Below are positions 24,241 through 36,692 of a DNA stretch of 64,000 bases, piece by piece. Within the stretch, counting starts at the first letter, position 1; each line of letters starts with the position of its first letter. The position numbers and the translations under genes are program-made. Below the pieces are notes generated by a model. That model worked only from the letters and a program-made list of their open reading frames with translations. It was not told the origin of the DNA and did not search any database. This DNA is from Hermatobates lingyangjiaoensis (taxonomy: Eukaryota; Arthropoda; Insecta; Hemiptera; Hermatobatidae), in assembly GCA_026182355.1 (NCBI GenBank), contig JAPFBL010000068.1:4646001-4710000 (forward strand), given 5' to 3'.

Positions 24241-27200
24241 GTTCTGAGTTATCACTGGACTAATACAGTGACTATTGGTTATCACCGCATGTTTTAATAG
24301 CATGTTATCTGTTTAAGATTATCAAAGAGTACAGAGAGCCAATATCTGAGTTTTGAATGACATCACTCTAGTCCGATCATCGAACACGGCCAGAGGCCAA
24401 ACGCCAGAGCCTTCAGTATCTCTAAACGATCAACCATTACAAAGAGTACTCTAAAATTTTATAATGCTAAGACATAGGGGTCAGAGTTGTAACAAAACAA
24501 CTCGTGTTTTGTTCATGATAATATTACATTGTTAACCACAATGCCCTGAGTACCTAACAGTTCTTTTCAATTATAAAATCAAAGAACTTGTTATAGAGGT
24601 TAAAGAAGAAAACTTCAATTCTGCAACAGACATATAATGAACAAGATATTTCTAGGATCATATGACGATTTTCAGACTACAACCTTAAACAATCTATTGG
24701 AGCATACATTTATTAATATATTAAATTAGTAAAGATATTGTCCAAATATATATTTGTTAAACATAGTAATTAACATCACGAATATAACATAATCTCTATG
24801 AACGCCGTGGTATTCACGAAGTAGAACGAATATTTTTAAAATGAAATACATAAAAATTTCAGAGAAACACCACATGTTTTTGTTAAATAGCAATAAAATT
24901 AAATTTCATGGGTTGTTTAAAGCTGTAGCCGACATGGTTGAAATATATCGTGAATTATATTAAATGATCGAGGAATTAAAACCTTACAATTTATTAATAT
25001 AGAGTTTATCAAATTAAATAATGTTACTACTAGAAATGACTTGTAAAGGCAAGGATGGAATGAAAGCATATGGTTGAGGAACCAAATATGAGATTAAGGG
25101 TGAGTGACCATGAGGCCACCCACGTGCTCAACAATCTCAAATTAGTCGTGCTGGAAGGGAAAAGGGGATAATCTCGAAAACAAGCAGCTCACATTCATTT
25201 CAAAGTTGTTCCCAAAAGAATGCCAACCTAATTTCAATTACGCTCTCAATCATAGCCCAAGGTAAGATATACTTCTAAAACAAACATTTCAGTTATTCAA
25301 CAATATTTTTCTGATGAAACTGGAAGACGCTTTGGCAGTATTTACTTAGCTATGTGTACTCTGGTAGGGAGTTTTAATTTTGACAGAATGTTTAAGCGAG
25401 CCTTCACGATGTAAGAACGCTTTCATGTACGAGTCCCACAAAACTTTTTTTAATTTCCCTACCCTTTCCAACTGGTCAATCCCTAGCGTATTTTCATTCC
25501 CTTTAAATTTCACGTATGAACTTACGCGGTACGCACAATGCATTATTTATATGCATTAATTACTATTTAGTGTCTAACGTGTTAGCAGTTTTAGTACGTT
25601 CTAGTAACGGAAACATTTGACAACACCATTAATAATTAATTACACGGTAATAGCTATCCACAATACGTATACACTAAAATTATTCCAATGAAACATGGAA
25701 GTCATATTGTGGGCAACCAGTCAAAGCCTTGTCATTTTATTAATCTTAGTTAATTCTTGTGCTGGATGTTTAAAAATGCTGAGGCTTATTCACCACAAAA
25801 CGAAAGGATTTGATATTTTTGAAGTTTGGGTGAGAATGTCATCTTGACGACGTAGATCACTTATGCCGAACGATTTTACCGTCTAGGACACGTTAGAATG
25901 ATATTATTAATCAAATTATAAAACCAAATCATGAGTATAAGCCATACTCGCCAGACGCTTCATCAAAGGTCCGTAGTTTATGGGATTATCGTTTCCCAGT
26001 AATTTGTTTGGTTGATTTCAGAGATTTGATAAAGACATAATAATCTAATAGTTAATTCAACCGGTTACATCTTATATACAGAATTTTATTTATCATTCAT
26101 TACCTATTTCAACAACTGGAAATTTTAATAGAATGAAAGAAAACAAATCAGACAAATAACTAATTAATATTTGTCCTTTTTAGTGTCGTATTGCCACATT
26201 CAATTATCCAAAATGTATAACATTTTTATCATAGATCATACATAAACAGTATACTAAATACATAAATTGGACCCTGTAGACCACAAAAAAAAATAGTATT
26301 TTTTTTATTCAATTTCATCCCGTTATTTATTAATTTTTATTTAGCTAAAATGCAGTCCTTCAATAAACGTATTTTTTAGTAGATGTCAGACTGACTTTAG
26401 ACACAATATGTTACATTCAAGAGTTCATAGTTTGGAAAAAAAAACAGAAATTCAGTATCTTTCGTTAAATTAAAGGAGACACAAAGGGAGGGCGGTCAGT
26501 TTTAATTAAAAATTGCTGAATTGACTACTGAACTCTCATTGCAGGTCTTAGAGAGAAGACCACCACGATCAGGTTAGGGGAGGGGTGAGAGACCCTCCTC
26601 CCCAGGGGGCACAAGGTCCCAACCAAATATGAGACGTATCTAATTTCGTTGAAATTTTAGAATACATACTATAAAAATCTTCATAAATTCCAAAATTTCA
26701 ACTACTTTTGTTCATAAGAAGTGTAGAACACACACTTCGCACAACAAACAGCGGAAAAAAACCAATAAAAATTCAGATGCTTTCAATTTTTAAAACAATA
26801 TATATTACATATTATATATGGGAGATTTACAGATTTTCAGCTCCTTCCAGGGTTCAAAGAAGGGACAAGTCACCCATAAGAAATTAAATACACCCAACAT
26901 TAAAAAAAAAAACAGTTCTTTTCGTTAATTATAAAGAGTCACAAGAAGACCGTCATGAAATTCAAATTCGTAGAAATTTTAATGAAATTTAAACCATTTG
27001 AATTACATAGCAAGCAAGGAGTATTTTTACATTTTTATTTTATTCTTTTTAACACTTTCCTGTATAATCCATTCCCTTTTGCGTAGGATTGTTAAGGTAA
27101 TATACACCTCATAGCATTTTCAAAGGTACTTAAATTGAAATCATGGATTCATCTCAGAGGCACTTAAGCACAACATTTTATTTTCATAATTATATCAATA

Positions 27201-27890
27201 GTATATTATATTCAGAATAATACAGCAAACAGATATTTATACAGGAAGAGCAAAGGCATACCACTAATTACCCCATATATGGCACTAATTTAGTAAAGGC
27301 AGGTTTTATCTGCAGGAGGTAATTCATTACAGAGATAAGTGTGAGCAATGTTGCCTCTATTCTAGGAGCGTGTGGGAATCTTTTGTAATGATTTAGAAAT
27401 GCACCGACAAGGCATGCTTCAGCAATGCTAGCACGCAACTTTGAAAAATTAAATTCTTGTTGTTTCATTAATTAACTATTAATTACTGCATTCGTAGAAT
27501 TCTAAATGTCATTTCACTTTTAGATATTCATCCATTTCTAAATTAATCAAAAAAGTTTATATTACCACCCTCTTAACTTCACTACAAGTAAGCGCATTAT
27601 TATACTCATATAGCATTAATTTAATTAATTTATATATTCCAATGAAGTCAAACTGAATATTGCTAATTAAAAGTAAGAGTTATCAACAGTTAAAAACACG
27701 TGAAAACCTATTTTTAATTTGTTACCAAATGCAACTACGCCACTACTATTACAGTGTTCCTTAAATTCTACAAGGAATCTGAAATGCTAGGAATCTCTCT
27801 GTGTCAACAACTATAACAGTTAGTTGCAAATTTATTATAAATTTATTTATTTATTAAAACCAATTAAAAAAGATAGCACACAGATAGATA
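24241..27890. other. Non-coding DNA, no gene seen
   Basis: Mostly featureless. A GC-rich near-palindrome (GGGGAGGGGT / ACCCTCCTCCCC) occurs at about 26578-26605 and could be the end of an old transposon. Minus-strand frames at 25346-25543 and 27268-27468 show no known domain. Confidence 0.5.
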
Positions 27891-27896
27891 CAGGAA

Positions 27897-28095
27897 TAAC
27901 TCACTTCTATATTTCGACCATCGTCGTCATCAGGAGGCGAAGAGTCCCGCAGGAAGGCAGAACGGCGACTCTGCCTTCCTGCGGGACTCTTGAGTTAAAA
28001 ACCCAACAGTTGGGTTTTTGACTCTGACGAAGACCGCTTGTTACGGTTGAAAGATCTTAGTCTTGTTTTCCCATTTCATATTGTGATTTGATCAT
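27897..28095. repeat. Repeat with divergent hammerhead-like pair and long internal hairpins
   Basis: The left motif on the minus strand (27933-27912) is CTGATGA, spacer C, arms GAC/GTC around GATG, then GAAA. The right motif on the plus strand (28024-28052) is CTGACGA, spacer A, arms GACCG/CGGTT around CTTGTTA, then GAAA. Between them lie a perfect 21-bp hairpin (27941-27990) and a second one with 11-16-bp arms (27992-28024). Right of the motif the tail GATCTTAGTCTTGTTTTCC is shared with copies at 41.9, 42.0 and 63.2 kb. Confidence 0.7.
27941..27990. repeat. Perfect GC-rich 21-bp hairpin
   Basis: The arms 27941-27961 and 27970-27990 are exact reverse complements (AGAGTCCCGCAGGAAGGCAG plus one more base), with the 8-base loop ACGGCGAC. 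It is strikingly GC-rich for this genome. Confidence 0.95.
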
Positions 28096-28129
28096 ATATA
28101 TATATGATCGGATCGGATCGGTCCGGCAG

Positions 28130-28410
28130 GACAGATTACACTTAAAATAAACTGTGACACATAGACTGAAACATAACAAAGACTCACTTTTCAATATTTC
28201 GACCGTAATGGTGGTCGACTGAAACATAACGTAATGGTAATGACTGAAACATAACAAAGACTCACTTTTCAATATTTCGTCAGTTGACTGTCGTCCCTCC
28301 GTCAATTCACTTCTTCTCCTGAGGACGACCGCCATTACGGTCGAAATATTGAAAAGTGAATCTTTGTTATGTTTCAGTCTATGTGTCACAGTTTATTTTA
28401 AGTATATATA
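28130..28410. repeat. MITE-like element with long (about 85 bp) inverted ends
   Basis: The left end (from about 28139, ACTTAAAATAAACTGTGACA) and the right end (to about 28404, TGTCACAGTTTATTTTAAGT) are reverse complements over roughly 65-85 bp, including the shared ACTGAAACATAACAAAGA block. An extra partial copy of the left end lies inside (28245-28283). The right motif on the plus strand (28319-28346) is CTGAGGA, spacer C, a perfect 5-bp stem GACCG/CGGTC around CCATTA, then GAAA. The left motif at 28216-28197 keeps GAAA and most of the stem but has lost the CTGANGA box. The 110-residue frame on the minus strand across the element is a product of the repeat. Confidence 0.8.
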
Positions 28411-28424
28411 TATATATATATATA
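28403..28424. repeat. (TA)n microsatellite abutting the MITE
   Basis: TA tract directly at the right edge of the inverted-repeat element. Confidence 0.9.
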
Positions 28425-31400
28425 AATTCATATTGCGGACAGTAGTTTCTAAATATTGATTTTGTTCAAATCTTTCAATAGAAAAGTTAAAAAAAATGTA
28501 CTGGTTATTTTGTATTAGGAAAGTAAAATAGCTATTGATAATTTCCTATGATAGGCTTATTTAAGTAAACCTAATTACAATCAATCAAAAAAATCAGTAA
28601 TTTTTGTCTAAGGATATTAAGACAAAATTACTTAGATTCTGTTTTTGATCGCCCGTCCATTTTAGAGTCAATTAGCTCTTAGGTTGGCAAGCGATAAAGC
28701 TTAAAGTGAAGAGACAGTTAAAACCTTGAGTCTAATGCGCTAACAGCAATCAGCTAGAACCGACCTGCTGAAAACGTTCACACAGTCATCTAACTCGGTG
28801 AAGTTTTATATTAATCACTGCACTTCCGGTTTAATTATGTGAGAACATGTATTCAGCATGATTTAAGTGTGGGTGGTGTGTCTCGCTAGTACTGAACGTT
28901 TGGTATTCCAACCCAGCAGAACTGAAGAAATCAAAGATTTGTCAAACTATTTGTCTATTTCAGTGGAGCCTCTCCAGAGAAAAAAATGTTTTAAATTTGT
29001 TTAAAACTACTTTCCGATAAATTAACTTATAGCTCGAAATTTTTGTTTTGGAGTTACATAGATTAATCTCATCAGAACAACATGTTTAAACTACACACCT
29101 TGAAGTTGTTTGAATAGCAATGTGCAATGTGCAGTCTCAATGTCCAATAGAATGACAAGAAGAAAAGCGATTCCTGACTACCTTAAGTATTCATTCCATG
29201 CTTCAGACATACATTGCAGTGAGGGAATGCGCTGCCCCTCCTGATAGATGCGAGTGGCATATTCTTAGTGAAGCTCTACGAAAGCCACAGGGCACCACTA
29301 TCCCACACGTACAATTTTTCACCCAAATGTTATGCCAATTTATGCTATATCCACTTACGTTCTTTATGAGAGACGGCACCACATTCTTTTCACTGCCCAC
29401 AAGAAAATGTTTTAGTTACGAACGAACCAGAGATTCGGTTTCTTCGTCACCAATGACAAATACCCTAGACAAATGACGAATACGGCTAGACTGACTACTC
29501 CGACTCAAAGTAATCTGCAATAAGCTTGTTGCGACTGTTCAATGCGAGATCAATTGATCAAGGTTTTCCACTGGCAGGTTCAGCCTTATATGTGACTTCA
29601 AAGAATTATCATTGAATATTTTATTCTTATGATTTTATTATTGAAAAAATGTGTCATGCCATTTTTTCGTTGTATTAAATATTATAACAACAGCTGTAGT
29701 GAGTTCCCATTAATCGAAGCTAACTACGAACAGGAAACCGTACACTAAACTGCAGGTTTACTAATCTCTGATAACACAGATCTTCTCATTAGTTTGTAAG
29801 GAGGTTCTGTGGTAGAAGATGAGTAAGGCATACGACATTTGTTTTAATTTGATCCGCATTTAACTAAATATTGATGTTACAAACGTGTACTTCTTTTGAA
29901 TATAAAAACAATAAATAAAGGACAAAAATATAGAGACATGTTTCGGAATACAATCATCATTTTCATTAAGTAAAGGAGTTCAAGAAATAAAACAAAAGAA
30001 ATTAACAATGGAGGGAATGGAGAAAAATTATGATTAAAGTTATTCCCTATAGTAGAGGGAAAAGTTGTAAGGTATGTTGTTATATCCAGCTTGTGTCCCT
30101 TTTAAATTTACTGCTCTGGAATATGCAGCGCCAAAGTTGACTTTAGTACCCTACTAACAAGTTGCAATGTTAGGCGTCACACGCTGTGACTAACTCCTTA
30201 TTTTGAAAATCAAATATATTTCTGACACCACGAAGCAGCACAGGTTCAATAACCATATATAATTAAACTCGCTTTTGCTTTATGCCCTGCTCCTACCTTC
30301 ATATTATGAATGCTCCAACTATCTTACCAATCTGAATAATTAGTATTCAGTAAACAGAATCATTATTCACCTATAGCGAAATTAGTTTTTAAAATTAGTA
30401 TCATCATTATACTGATATCAGCACTCTGAACAAAACATGACATCAACTGCATAAATATTAAAAACAGTGACTAATGATACATAGAATTCATCAATTAGAA
30501 AGCCATGACTCCAACTGACGTAAAATTTTACATAATTAATAAGTATCTAACTCATCCACAGAAAATATACATCAAGTACAGTCTCTGGTGCAAATGCTAA
30601 TTAGGCGAAATTAAGTCTGAACTTTCTATTGGTAGAAGCAACGTTACGTTAAACATGGAATGAATGGCAACTACATGCTTACGGACTTATGACCTGAAAG
30701 TCAATAAACATATCATTATATAAAGGGTTTTTTCGATCGAGAACTACACTAGAGAATGATGGTAACACTTTCTGCAGTACACAAACTGTGGTGGTTTCCT
30801 ACTTCCTGAAAGTGTCAAAGGTTTTGGATTTGAATTCAACCTGAAAATACTCAGAAGCTCAACACCAACTATGAACTCGCGTATTTCGTAGGTCAGTGCT
30901 CCAGACGCATTATATTAATATATGCGGGATTCATCATGATCAGTTAAATCCAAAAGTCAATCTCTAATACTACACAGTTGGAGTGTATATGATATTTTCT
31001 AGATCACCTATTTTCCCTCGACTGTTTCCATTAGCAGTATTAATAGTGTACTGTTATTTCAATTGATAAAACTATATGAATGATGAAGCATCATTCTCCC
31101 TCTTTTATAAGGCACTGATCATTGTTTTTTATTGTATTTTATACACTGTATACTTCTTCTATTAGTTGGTGTACAAGTTCTTCTCTCGTCTGTTTATGTC
31201 ATGATGATATCATGAGATTTTCGATAGAATATCCGTAATTGTTTTCATTTTATCTCTTTGATGGATAGTCTTGCCAAATTATACAATATCAACGTTTCTA
31301 ATAGTACAATTTTTGAGCTTTTCTAGACTCTCGCTGTTAGGAATTAAATAACTCGATTATTTGTGAATTTCTTTGATATTCATAGCCAGTTGCTATTAGA

Positions 31401-31900
31401 ACAAGGTAGAAATAATATGGAAACTCATTAATTGTTTTCAGTAACCCTTTAATTTTCCTAATTCTCCCACTTCTGAGAGCAGATAGCTAATGAAACCGAA
31501 GGAAGTGTTAGAAAAGCCATGCTAGGTTAAAGGCACTTGTGTGGAAGAGAGTTTCATCAACCGTCTAAGTGGGCAACAAACGTCTAAGCGTTAGAAAATG
31601 GATTCAATTAGTAGTTATGACTCTTATTATCATGTTGGGCGCAATCGACCTCGAACTGAATGGTCAATCACTTTCGAAAGCTGAGTGGCAGCCGAGTTAA
31701 ATCGCGCATTAGCACTCCCTCGGAAAATTAGTAGGTGCTATATAAGGAATGACAGGCATGCCTTAGTGAAACCTTCGCCACTTAAAGGTTCTCTGTAATT
31801 GCCACACATAGATAATATGACTCCTGTTCTGGGCATGGTTTTGGCGCCAATGCAAACAAATTCTGGCTTCAGGGCTAAGATTTTTAATTTTTACAGTTAA
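28425..31900. other. Non-coding DNA, no gene seen
   Basis: No gene supported. Frames at 29198-29476 (plus) and 29203-29400 (minus) overlap and show no known domain. Near 29925-29975 a minus-strand stretch (ATGATGA … GAAACATGTCTC) faintly resembles the hammerhead-like repeat tails. Confidence 0.5.
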
Positions 31901-31905
31901 CACTA

Positions 31906-32170
31906 GGCCAGGTTAGCCCCGTGGCTGGATGGTCTATCTGGGGTACGATACCCACTCTGGCCTCGATTTCTTCACGTGACAGCTGAATAAATCTGAGCAC
32001 GCCGTCCCTCGGAGAGGACGTTCAACCGTCGGTCCCGAGACTGTATGATGCTAGGTACTCGTTATAAATCCTTTCTCTAAATACAGTTAAGTTAGGTAAA
32101 ATTTAGGACTCCCAATGTATAATATATATTGTTTGTATCACAAAGGGCCAATGTTTGGCCTGTGTGTGTT
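31906..32170 (+). repeat. tRNA-derived SINE, copy 1
   Basis: The head is tRNA-like. GGCCAG at 31906-31911 pairs with CTGGCC at 31957-31962, and a box B-like GGTACGATACC sits at 31942-31952. A shared body follows: CCTCGATTTCTTCAC, then GAATAAATCTGAGCACG, CCCTCGGAGAGGACGTT, GGTCCCGAGA, TAAATACA, and GGACTCCCAATGT, with a tail near GTATCACAAAGGGCCAATG. The tRNA domain is shortened, so this is not a tRNA gene. Boxes A and B would drive RNA polymerase III in an active copy. Confidence 0.85.
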
Positions 32171-33540
32171 CTACTACAATGTAACTTAACTGCAACTTGT
32201 ATTTCATATAACATTTGTATTATTTAGGTAGTAAAAAAGAAATATAAGATTAAATAATTGATGAAACAGTTTAGTAACAGCGCTTAATAGAAGGATTATA
32301 AGCTATGGAGCCGTAAATTCATGGAATCCATGCAGTGATCTAAGACTGTATATTTCCTGGGCTTTCAAATGTACGTTATCTACATATATAACTCTAGGGC
32401 AATAATTACCTTTCCAAAGATGAGAAAGAAATGACAAGAAGAGACCAGTCCTATCTAAGTTGAAGTTCCTTCAGATCAATACTCGAAATCCAAACATAAC
32501 CTACCCAAAAAGTGCATTACATTCTGTGCTCCTCAAACATGCTTTTTCAATTTTGATTGCACCCACACCACCCGTACGATTGACAAATCCAGTCCACTTC
32601 TCGGGATCACCTTTCTTTCAACTGCCATATTACTCATACTGGGAACAACGATCTCCAACTTGTCTCATAGGAGTAATTCTTCTTCTTAATTTATACTGTC
32701 ATTATGTAGTATATATTCTAAGGATATGTAGTTTCTATTGCAATAAATATGCAAAATGTAAAACAACGTACAAACTGTGGTTTATATGCATGATTATCAC
32801 ATCGTCTAAAAGTTAAAGTATAAGTAAATGAGATGCAAGTAAACAAATTTATAGACGTAAGCATATTCGAAAATGATGAACAATTGATCATACTATATGA
32901 AAAGTATAAATTACCAATGTAAAGAGGACTAATCTCACAGAAAACAGGTCACATCATATTCATTCAAGGGTAGCAAGCAGCTAGAGAGCGACCTATGACT
33001 GAACACCCAAAGTATGTTCCCTAAATTATAAATATATACAATAATTTAATAAACTTCATTAGGCCAACACACCTCAATGCGTGCTACTGAAATTATATCA
33101 CTAATCGTTGATCAGTTTCTAATGAATTTATCTTTTCTAATAGAAAACATTTCCCTCCTTATATGTAGTATAATAATAAAGCAATATAGCATTTCAGCCC
33201 CACTTCGGATTTTCACATTGTTTTTAGTGCATAAGAAGTGGGAGAGAGCTTTCAAGGACAGACGGGAAAATGTAAATGAAGAACAGTGATTAAGCCGAAC
33301 AGCAGTGGCCAAAGATTTCTCAATGCCGTGAACCAAAAGATTCGACAAGACAGGAGATTTATCATTTCAGTTTTTAGGATTGGAATTTCCGAAGGAGAGT
33401 AAATCAATTATATACAAAATTGTCTGTGAAAATTTGTATTTTACAAATTGTGATTACTTCAGAACAAGTAATGAAAAGAATGGTTCGTTTTTTTGATTTT
33501 TCAGACCAATATCACAAAGAAAGTAATCTACTTTTAGACA
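32171..33540. other. Non-coding DNA, no gene seen
   Basis: The plus-strand open frame at 32460-32816 (118 codons) is among the longer ones but matches no domain I know and has no supporting context. It is left uncalled. Confidence 0.4.
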
Positions 33541-33554
33541 ATATTGTCCCAGTG

Positions 33555-33900
33555 GACTAGAAATGGCTATCTCATATGACCCCCGAGTTTACATGTCGGT
33601 ATATGGAACAACGTCAAACGACATACGTAGTCCAAGTCAAGAACAATCAGGCAATTTCAATACTGAAGGTTGTGTGACCTTGTTTTGGGTATGGAGACGG
33701 GAAAAATTTACCGTACAATCAACCCTATCAGATAGCCGAGAGATCTTCAGTTGTTCCTCAACCTACAGGAGTTTTTTGAAGGCAACGGCTTCTCCACAGA
33801 TGACGAGGTGAAAGAAAAAGTTGAAGATGACTTCGGCGTATAAAAGATTGAATAACTTCACGACAAATTTTTAAACAATAATATCAATGTTTAGACATTA
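33555..33900 (+). pseudogene. Internally deleted mariner transposase remnant
   Basis: A YDP tripeptide at 33575-33583 recalls the 'W-x-x-x-YDPE' segment beside the first catalytic-core region. From 33748 the frame QLFLNLQEFFEGNGFSTDD continues as EVKEKVEDDFGV and stops at 33841-33843. This is the mariner 'LFPxLKExLxGxxFxSDEEV' C-terminal region. The distance between these parts is about half of that in a full transposase, so a middle section holding the remaining acidic catalytic residues is missing. Frameshifts also separate the pieces. Terminal repeats were not found. The family call rests on motif order and is good for the C-terminal part. Confidence 0.75.
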
Positions 33901-35369
33901 TGGAAAATATGTAAAAAAAAATAAGAATTATGAAAAGAAAACTTTCTTGAAAAAATCTCTGATGGTTAAATCTATGATATCGATGTGGATATGAAGCTAC
34001 AGTTTGTTTAAAATTCAAATTTCTCTTAAACAACCTCCTTTCTTCATTTTGATGGTTTTGATAGGCCAGTATTATATTGTGTATAGAGTTAATTATTAAG
34101 GAGGCTTTCAAAAAAACGCTAGATTTAAAATTTAAATTTAAAAAGTTAAAGAAAAAAGTTGATAGGAAGCTGCTAATAAACTTTTAGCTTAAAAAGTGAT
34201 TAGAATATATCTACCAATTCTTCAGTGAATTAGCATCATTCACTACTATAATAATGATGTAACATGAAAGTTCAGTTCCCAAAGAACTAACAAGATCAGC
34301 AATGCAATCGAGTTATCAATGTGAAAGTTCGGGAGAATTCAGTTTACAGAAGTCTATGTAGCGTGGCCAGGTCTATGAAGCCTCGCAATACAGCTATATA
34401 ACTTTACTGGGTTTGGTTTCCACAAGATGGAAATAATTCTTTAAATAAAAGGGTAATAACATTACTGAAAAATCAGAAATAGTACATTTAGCTTTTCTAT
34501 AACTAACCTACTATTAACCTTGTGGAAAGTGGAACTTATATATCTATTTAAAGTCGCTTTCAGTAAATTAGTAATTATGTAATAGTAAATTACTCAATAG
34601 TTCAACAATGGATTTTCCTTTCCCTTTAACTGAGATTTCAAAATGTTCAAAGGAAGTTGAAACGTTAGGACGACATATAAATAATCATTGCTTAGAAGGA
34701 GACCTGTATAGTTTTTGGGTATCACTGAACCTTAAAAAAGGTACTTCACTTCACGCTTTATTACGTCAGAACAAATGTCATACTAGAAGTTCTGAAGAAT
34801 TTAATACATATAACCACAGGAAGAGAGTATCAAAAATGCTTCAGTATTACTTGAATAGGTGCTTATTTAAATTAAAATAATATCAAAACAGTAATTTTAT
34901 ATAAATAAGTACTAGACTTTCTCCGAGGAACCTAGGAACAGTTTTAATAACTAATAAAATATTAATATAAAATTAATATTTCAAATTATCATTCGCCGAA
35001 GGACCATTAAAAAAATCTGGTGTGGCCTACAATCAACTATAAGTAAACATAATATCAAACTTGTTGGTATCATAATATAAAACATACTATCCCATTTAGG
35101 CATAATACAAATTTCTAATTCGAGACGTTTATTAGTCTTTAATGCCTGAAGGTCGTACAGATAGTGATCCACTTATCAATATATATGCTTATTTTCGTAT
35201 AACACACCACTGATTCTTATAATATAATTAGTATAACTATAGCAGTAACAACGTTTTAAAAAAGCGAAAGTATAGATATCGTAACATCATAATAGCTCCT
35301 TCTTGAGGAAATAGTCTATTGCCCTCACTTCAATATTACCTAAAGATATTACGATTCACAAACACAAAG
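33901..35369. other. Non-coding DNA, no gene seen
   Basis: The plus-strand frame at 34608-34880 (90 codons) starts with M-D-F-P-F-P-L and has Ser/Lys/His-rich composition. I recognise no family. It could be a chance frame or a lone exon. Confidence 0.4.
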
Positions 35370-36240
35370 AAACTGACATCTCATGTTAAGCTTTGCAACA
35401 AGGGTGCAACATGCACATTGATTAGAGCATTTTGTGAGACAAGTCATCTTACTATGGAGAGCATCTGAAATCCTATGTTTGATTGGCGTTGATTTTTTAC
35501 ATGTAAAAATTTTATTCTTTTACATCTCATATTAAGTTATTAAATTATTTCAAAATTGTTCATTAAACCTCTAAACATCAATTTTATTTCAGTGGATTCA
35601 CTCAAAAAATTTCTAAGTCAATGTAATAAATTTAAACAAATACATCCAAAGTACAGCAAGTAAACCATTTTTACAGGATCAATATTCAGTTTCTATAGAT
35701 TTATTGCTCTATGCCGTAATTAAAATTTCATGAAATTTTCTATAAATTGGTAATTTTCTGTTCCATTTTTGAGCAAAATTTCTTGGATTTTTCTCAAGTC
35801 ATCCTCCACATAAAGTTCTATTTTTATGTATAGTTTCATTTTGATCTGTTAAACGGTATGGTTTGATCGCTCTCACAAGCTTTCAGATTAAATTATAAAT
35901 CAACATTTTTTCATTTTATTGAAAAAAATATTTCCTGTTGTTTTAAAAAGCTGAGGTAATTTTTTTTATTGCTTTTGTTGCCACAAAGATAATGCCATAA
36001 TTTCAAAAATCTAGATTTATTAGATTAGGAGAAAGAACTATAGTCTAAACACAGGTTTTTTTGGGTAAAAAAAAGTGAATTTCCCATCATGTATAACTGC
36101 TCCCAAACAATAGGGCTCATCTACACTATGGAGCCCATTTTTGTGGAAAATATGAATTTGATCCATCAAAGACTCTGGACCGTAGAGTGGCCAGAAACTT
36201 TAGATACATACTCACCCACCCACCCACACACTCACACACA
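35370..36240 (+). repeat. Interspersed repeat Y, copy 2
   Basis: The longest copy together with 20770-21730, in opposite orientation. Landmarks in order: AAACATCAATTTTATTTCAG (35572), ACGGTATGGTTTGATC (35853), GATAATGCCATAATTTC (35988), GGGCTCATCTACACTATG (36112), TTTGATCCATCAAAG (36155), and an end in CACCCACCCACCCACAC (36209-36225). No coding region is recognised. Confidence 0.7.
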
Positions 36241-36690
36241 CACCACACACACAAAAATAGTGATGTCCACTGGAAAAGACTAGCCAATGAAAAAGGACAA
36301 ATAATAATAATAACAATAAAAGACATAATAACGCACTTCAAAAAGTTTCTTTTGAATGTATAAGAACTACTACAAAAAATAATATAATATATTAATCATT
36401 ACATAATATGTATTGGTAAGTAAGTATGTATAAGTCATATAAAATTAATCACCATTATGTAACTAAGAATATACAAATACTAATTAAATATTATGTAATA
36501 ATTAGTAGGTATGTAATAAGTGAAAAGTATTGTAAAACATGTCAATAACTACTACGTAAGTAACTAGTATTGTAAAACTATATAGAAAAAAAAAGTAAAT
36601 TAACATAACAAATATTGTAATAAAAAATGTCATAAATATGTAATATAAAGTATGTGATGCAAAATGCGGAGTATACTGAAAATAAAATAA
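36241..36690. other. AT-rich DNA with GTAATA/TATGTAA-like degenerate repetition
   Basis: From about 36380 to 36660 the sequence repeatedly uses TATGTAATA, TAAGTA and TTGTAAAA words, suggesting a decayed simple-sequence tract. No gene. Confidence 0.4.
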
Positions 36691-36692
36691 AC

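Noticed and set aside
28319..28346. Calling the motif a proven hammerhead ribozyme ncRNA
   Set aside because: The extra base between CTGANGA and the stem, and the lack of a clear stem III and cleavage triplet, do not meet the known consensus, so it is reported only as hammerhead-like.
28057..28389. 110-codon minus-strand frame with an internal peptide repeat (ILKSESLLCFS twice)
   Set aside because: The peptide repeat simply reflects the duplicated inverted ends of the MITE-like element at 28.13-28.41 kb.
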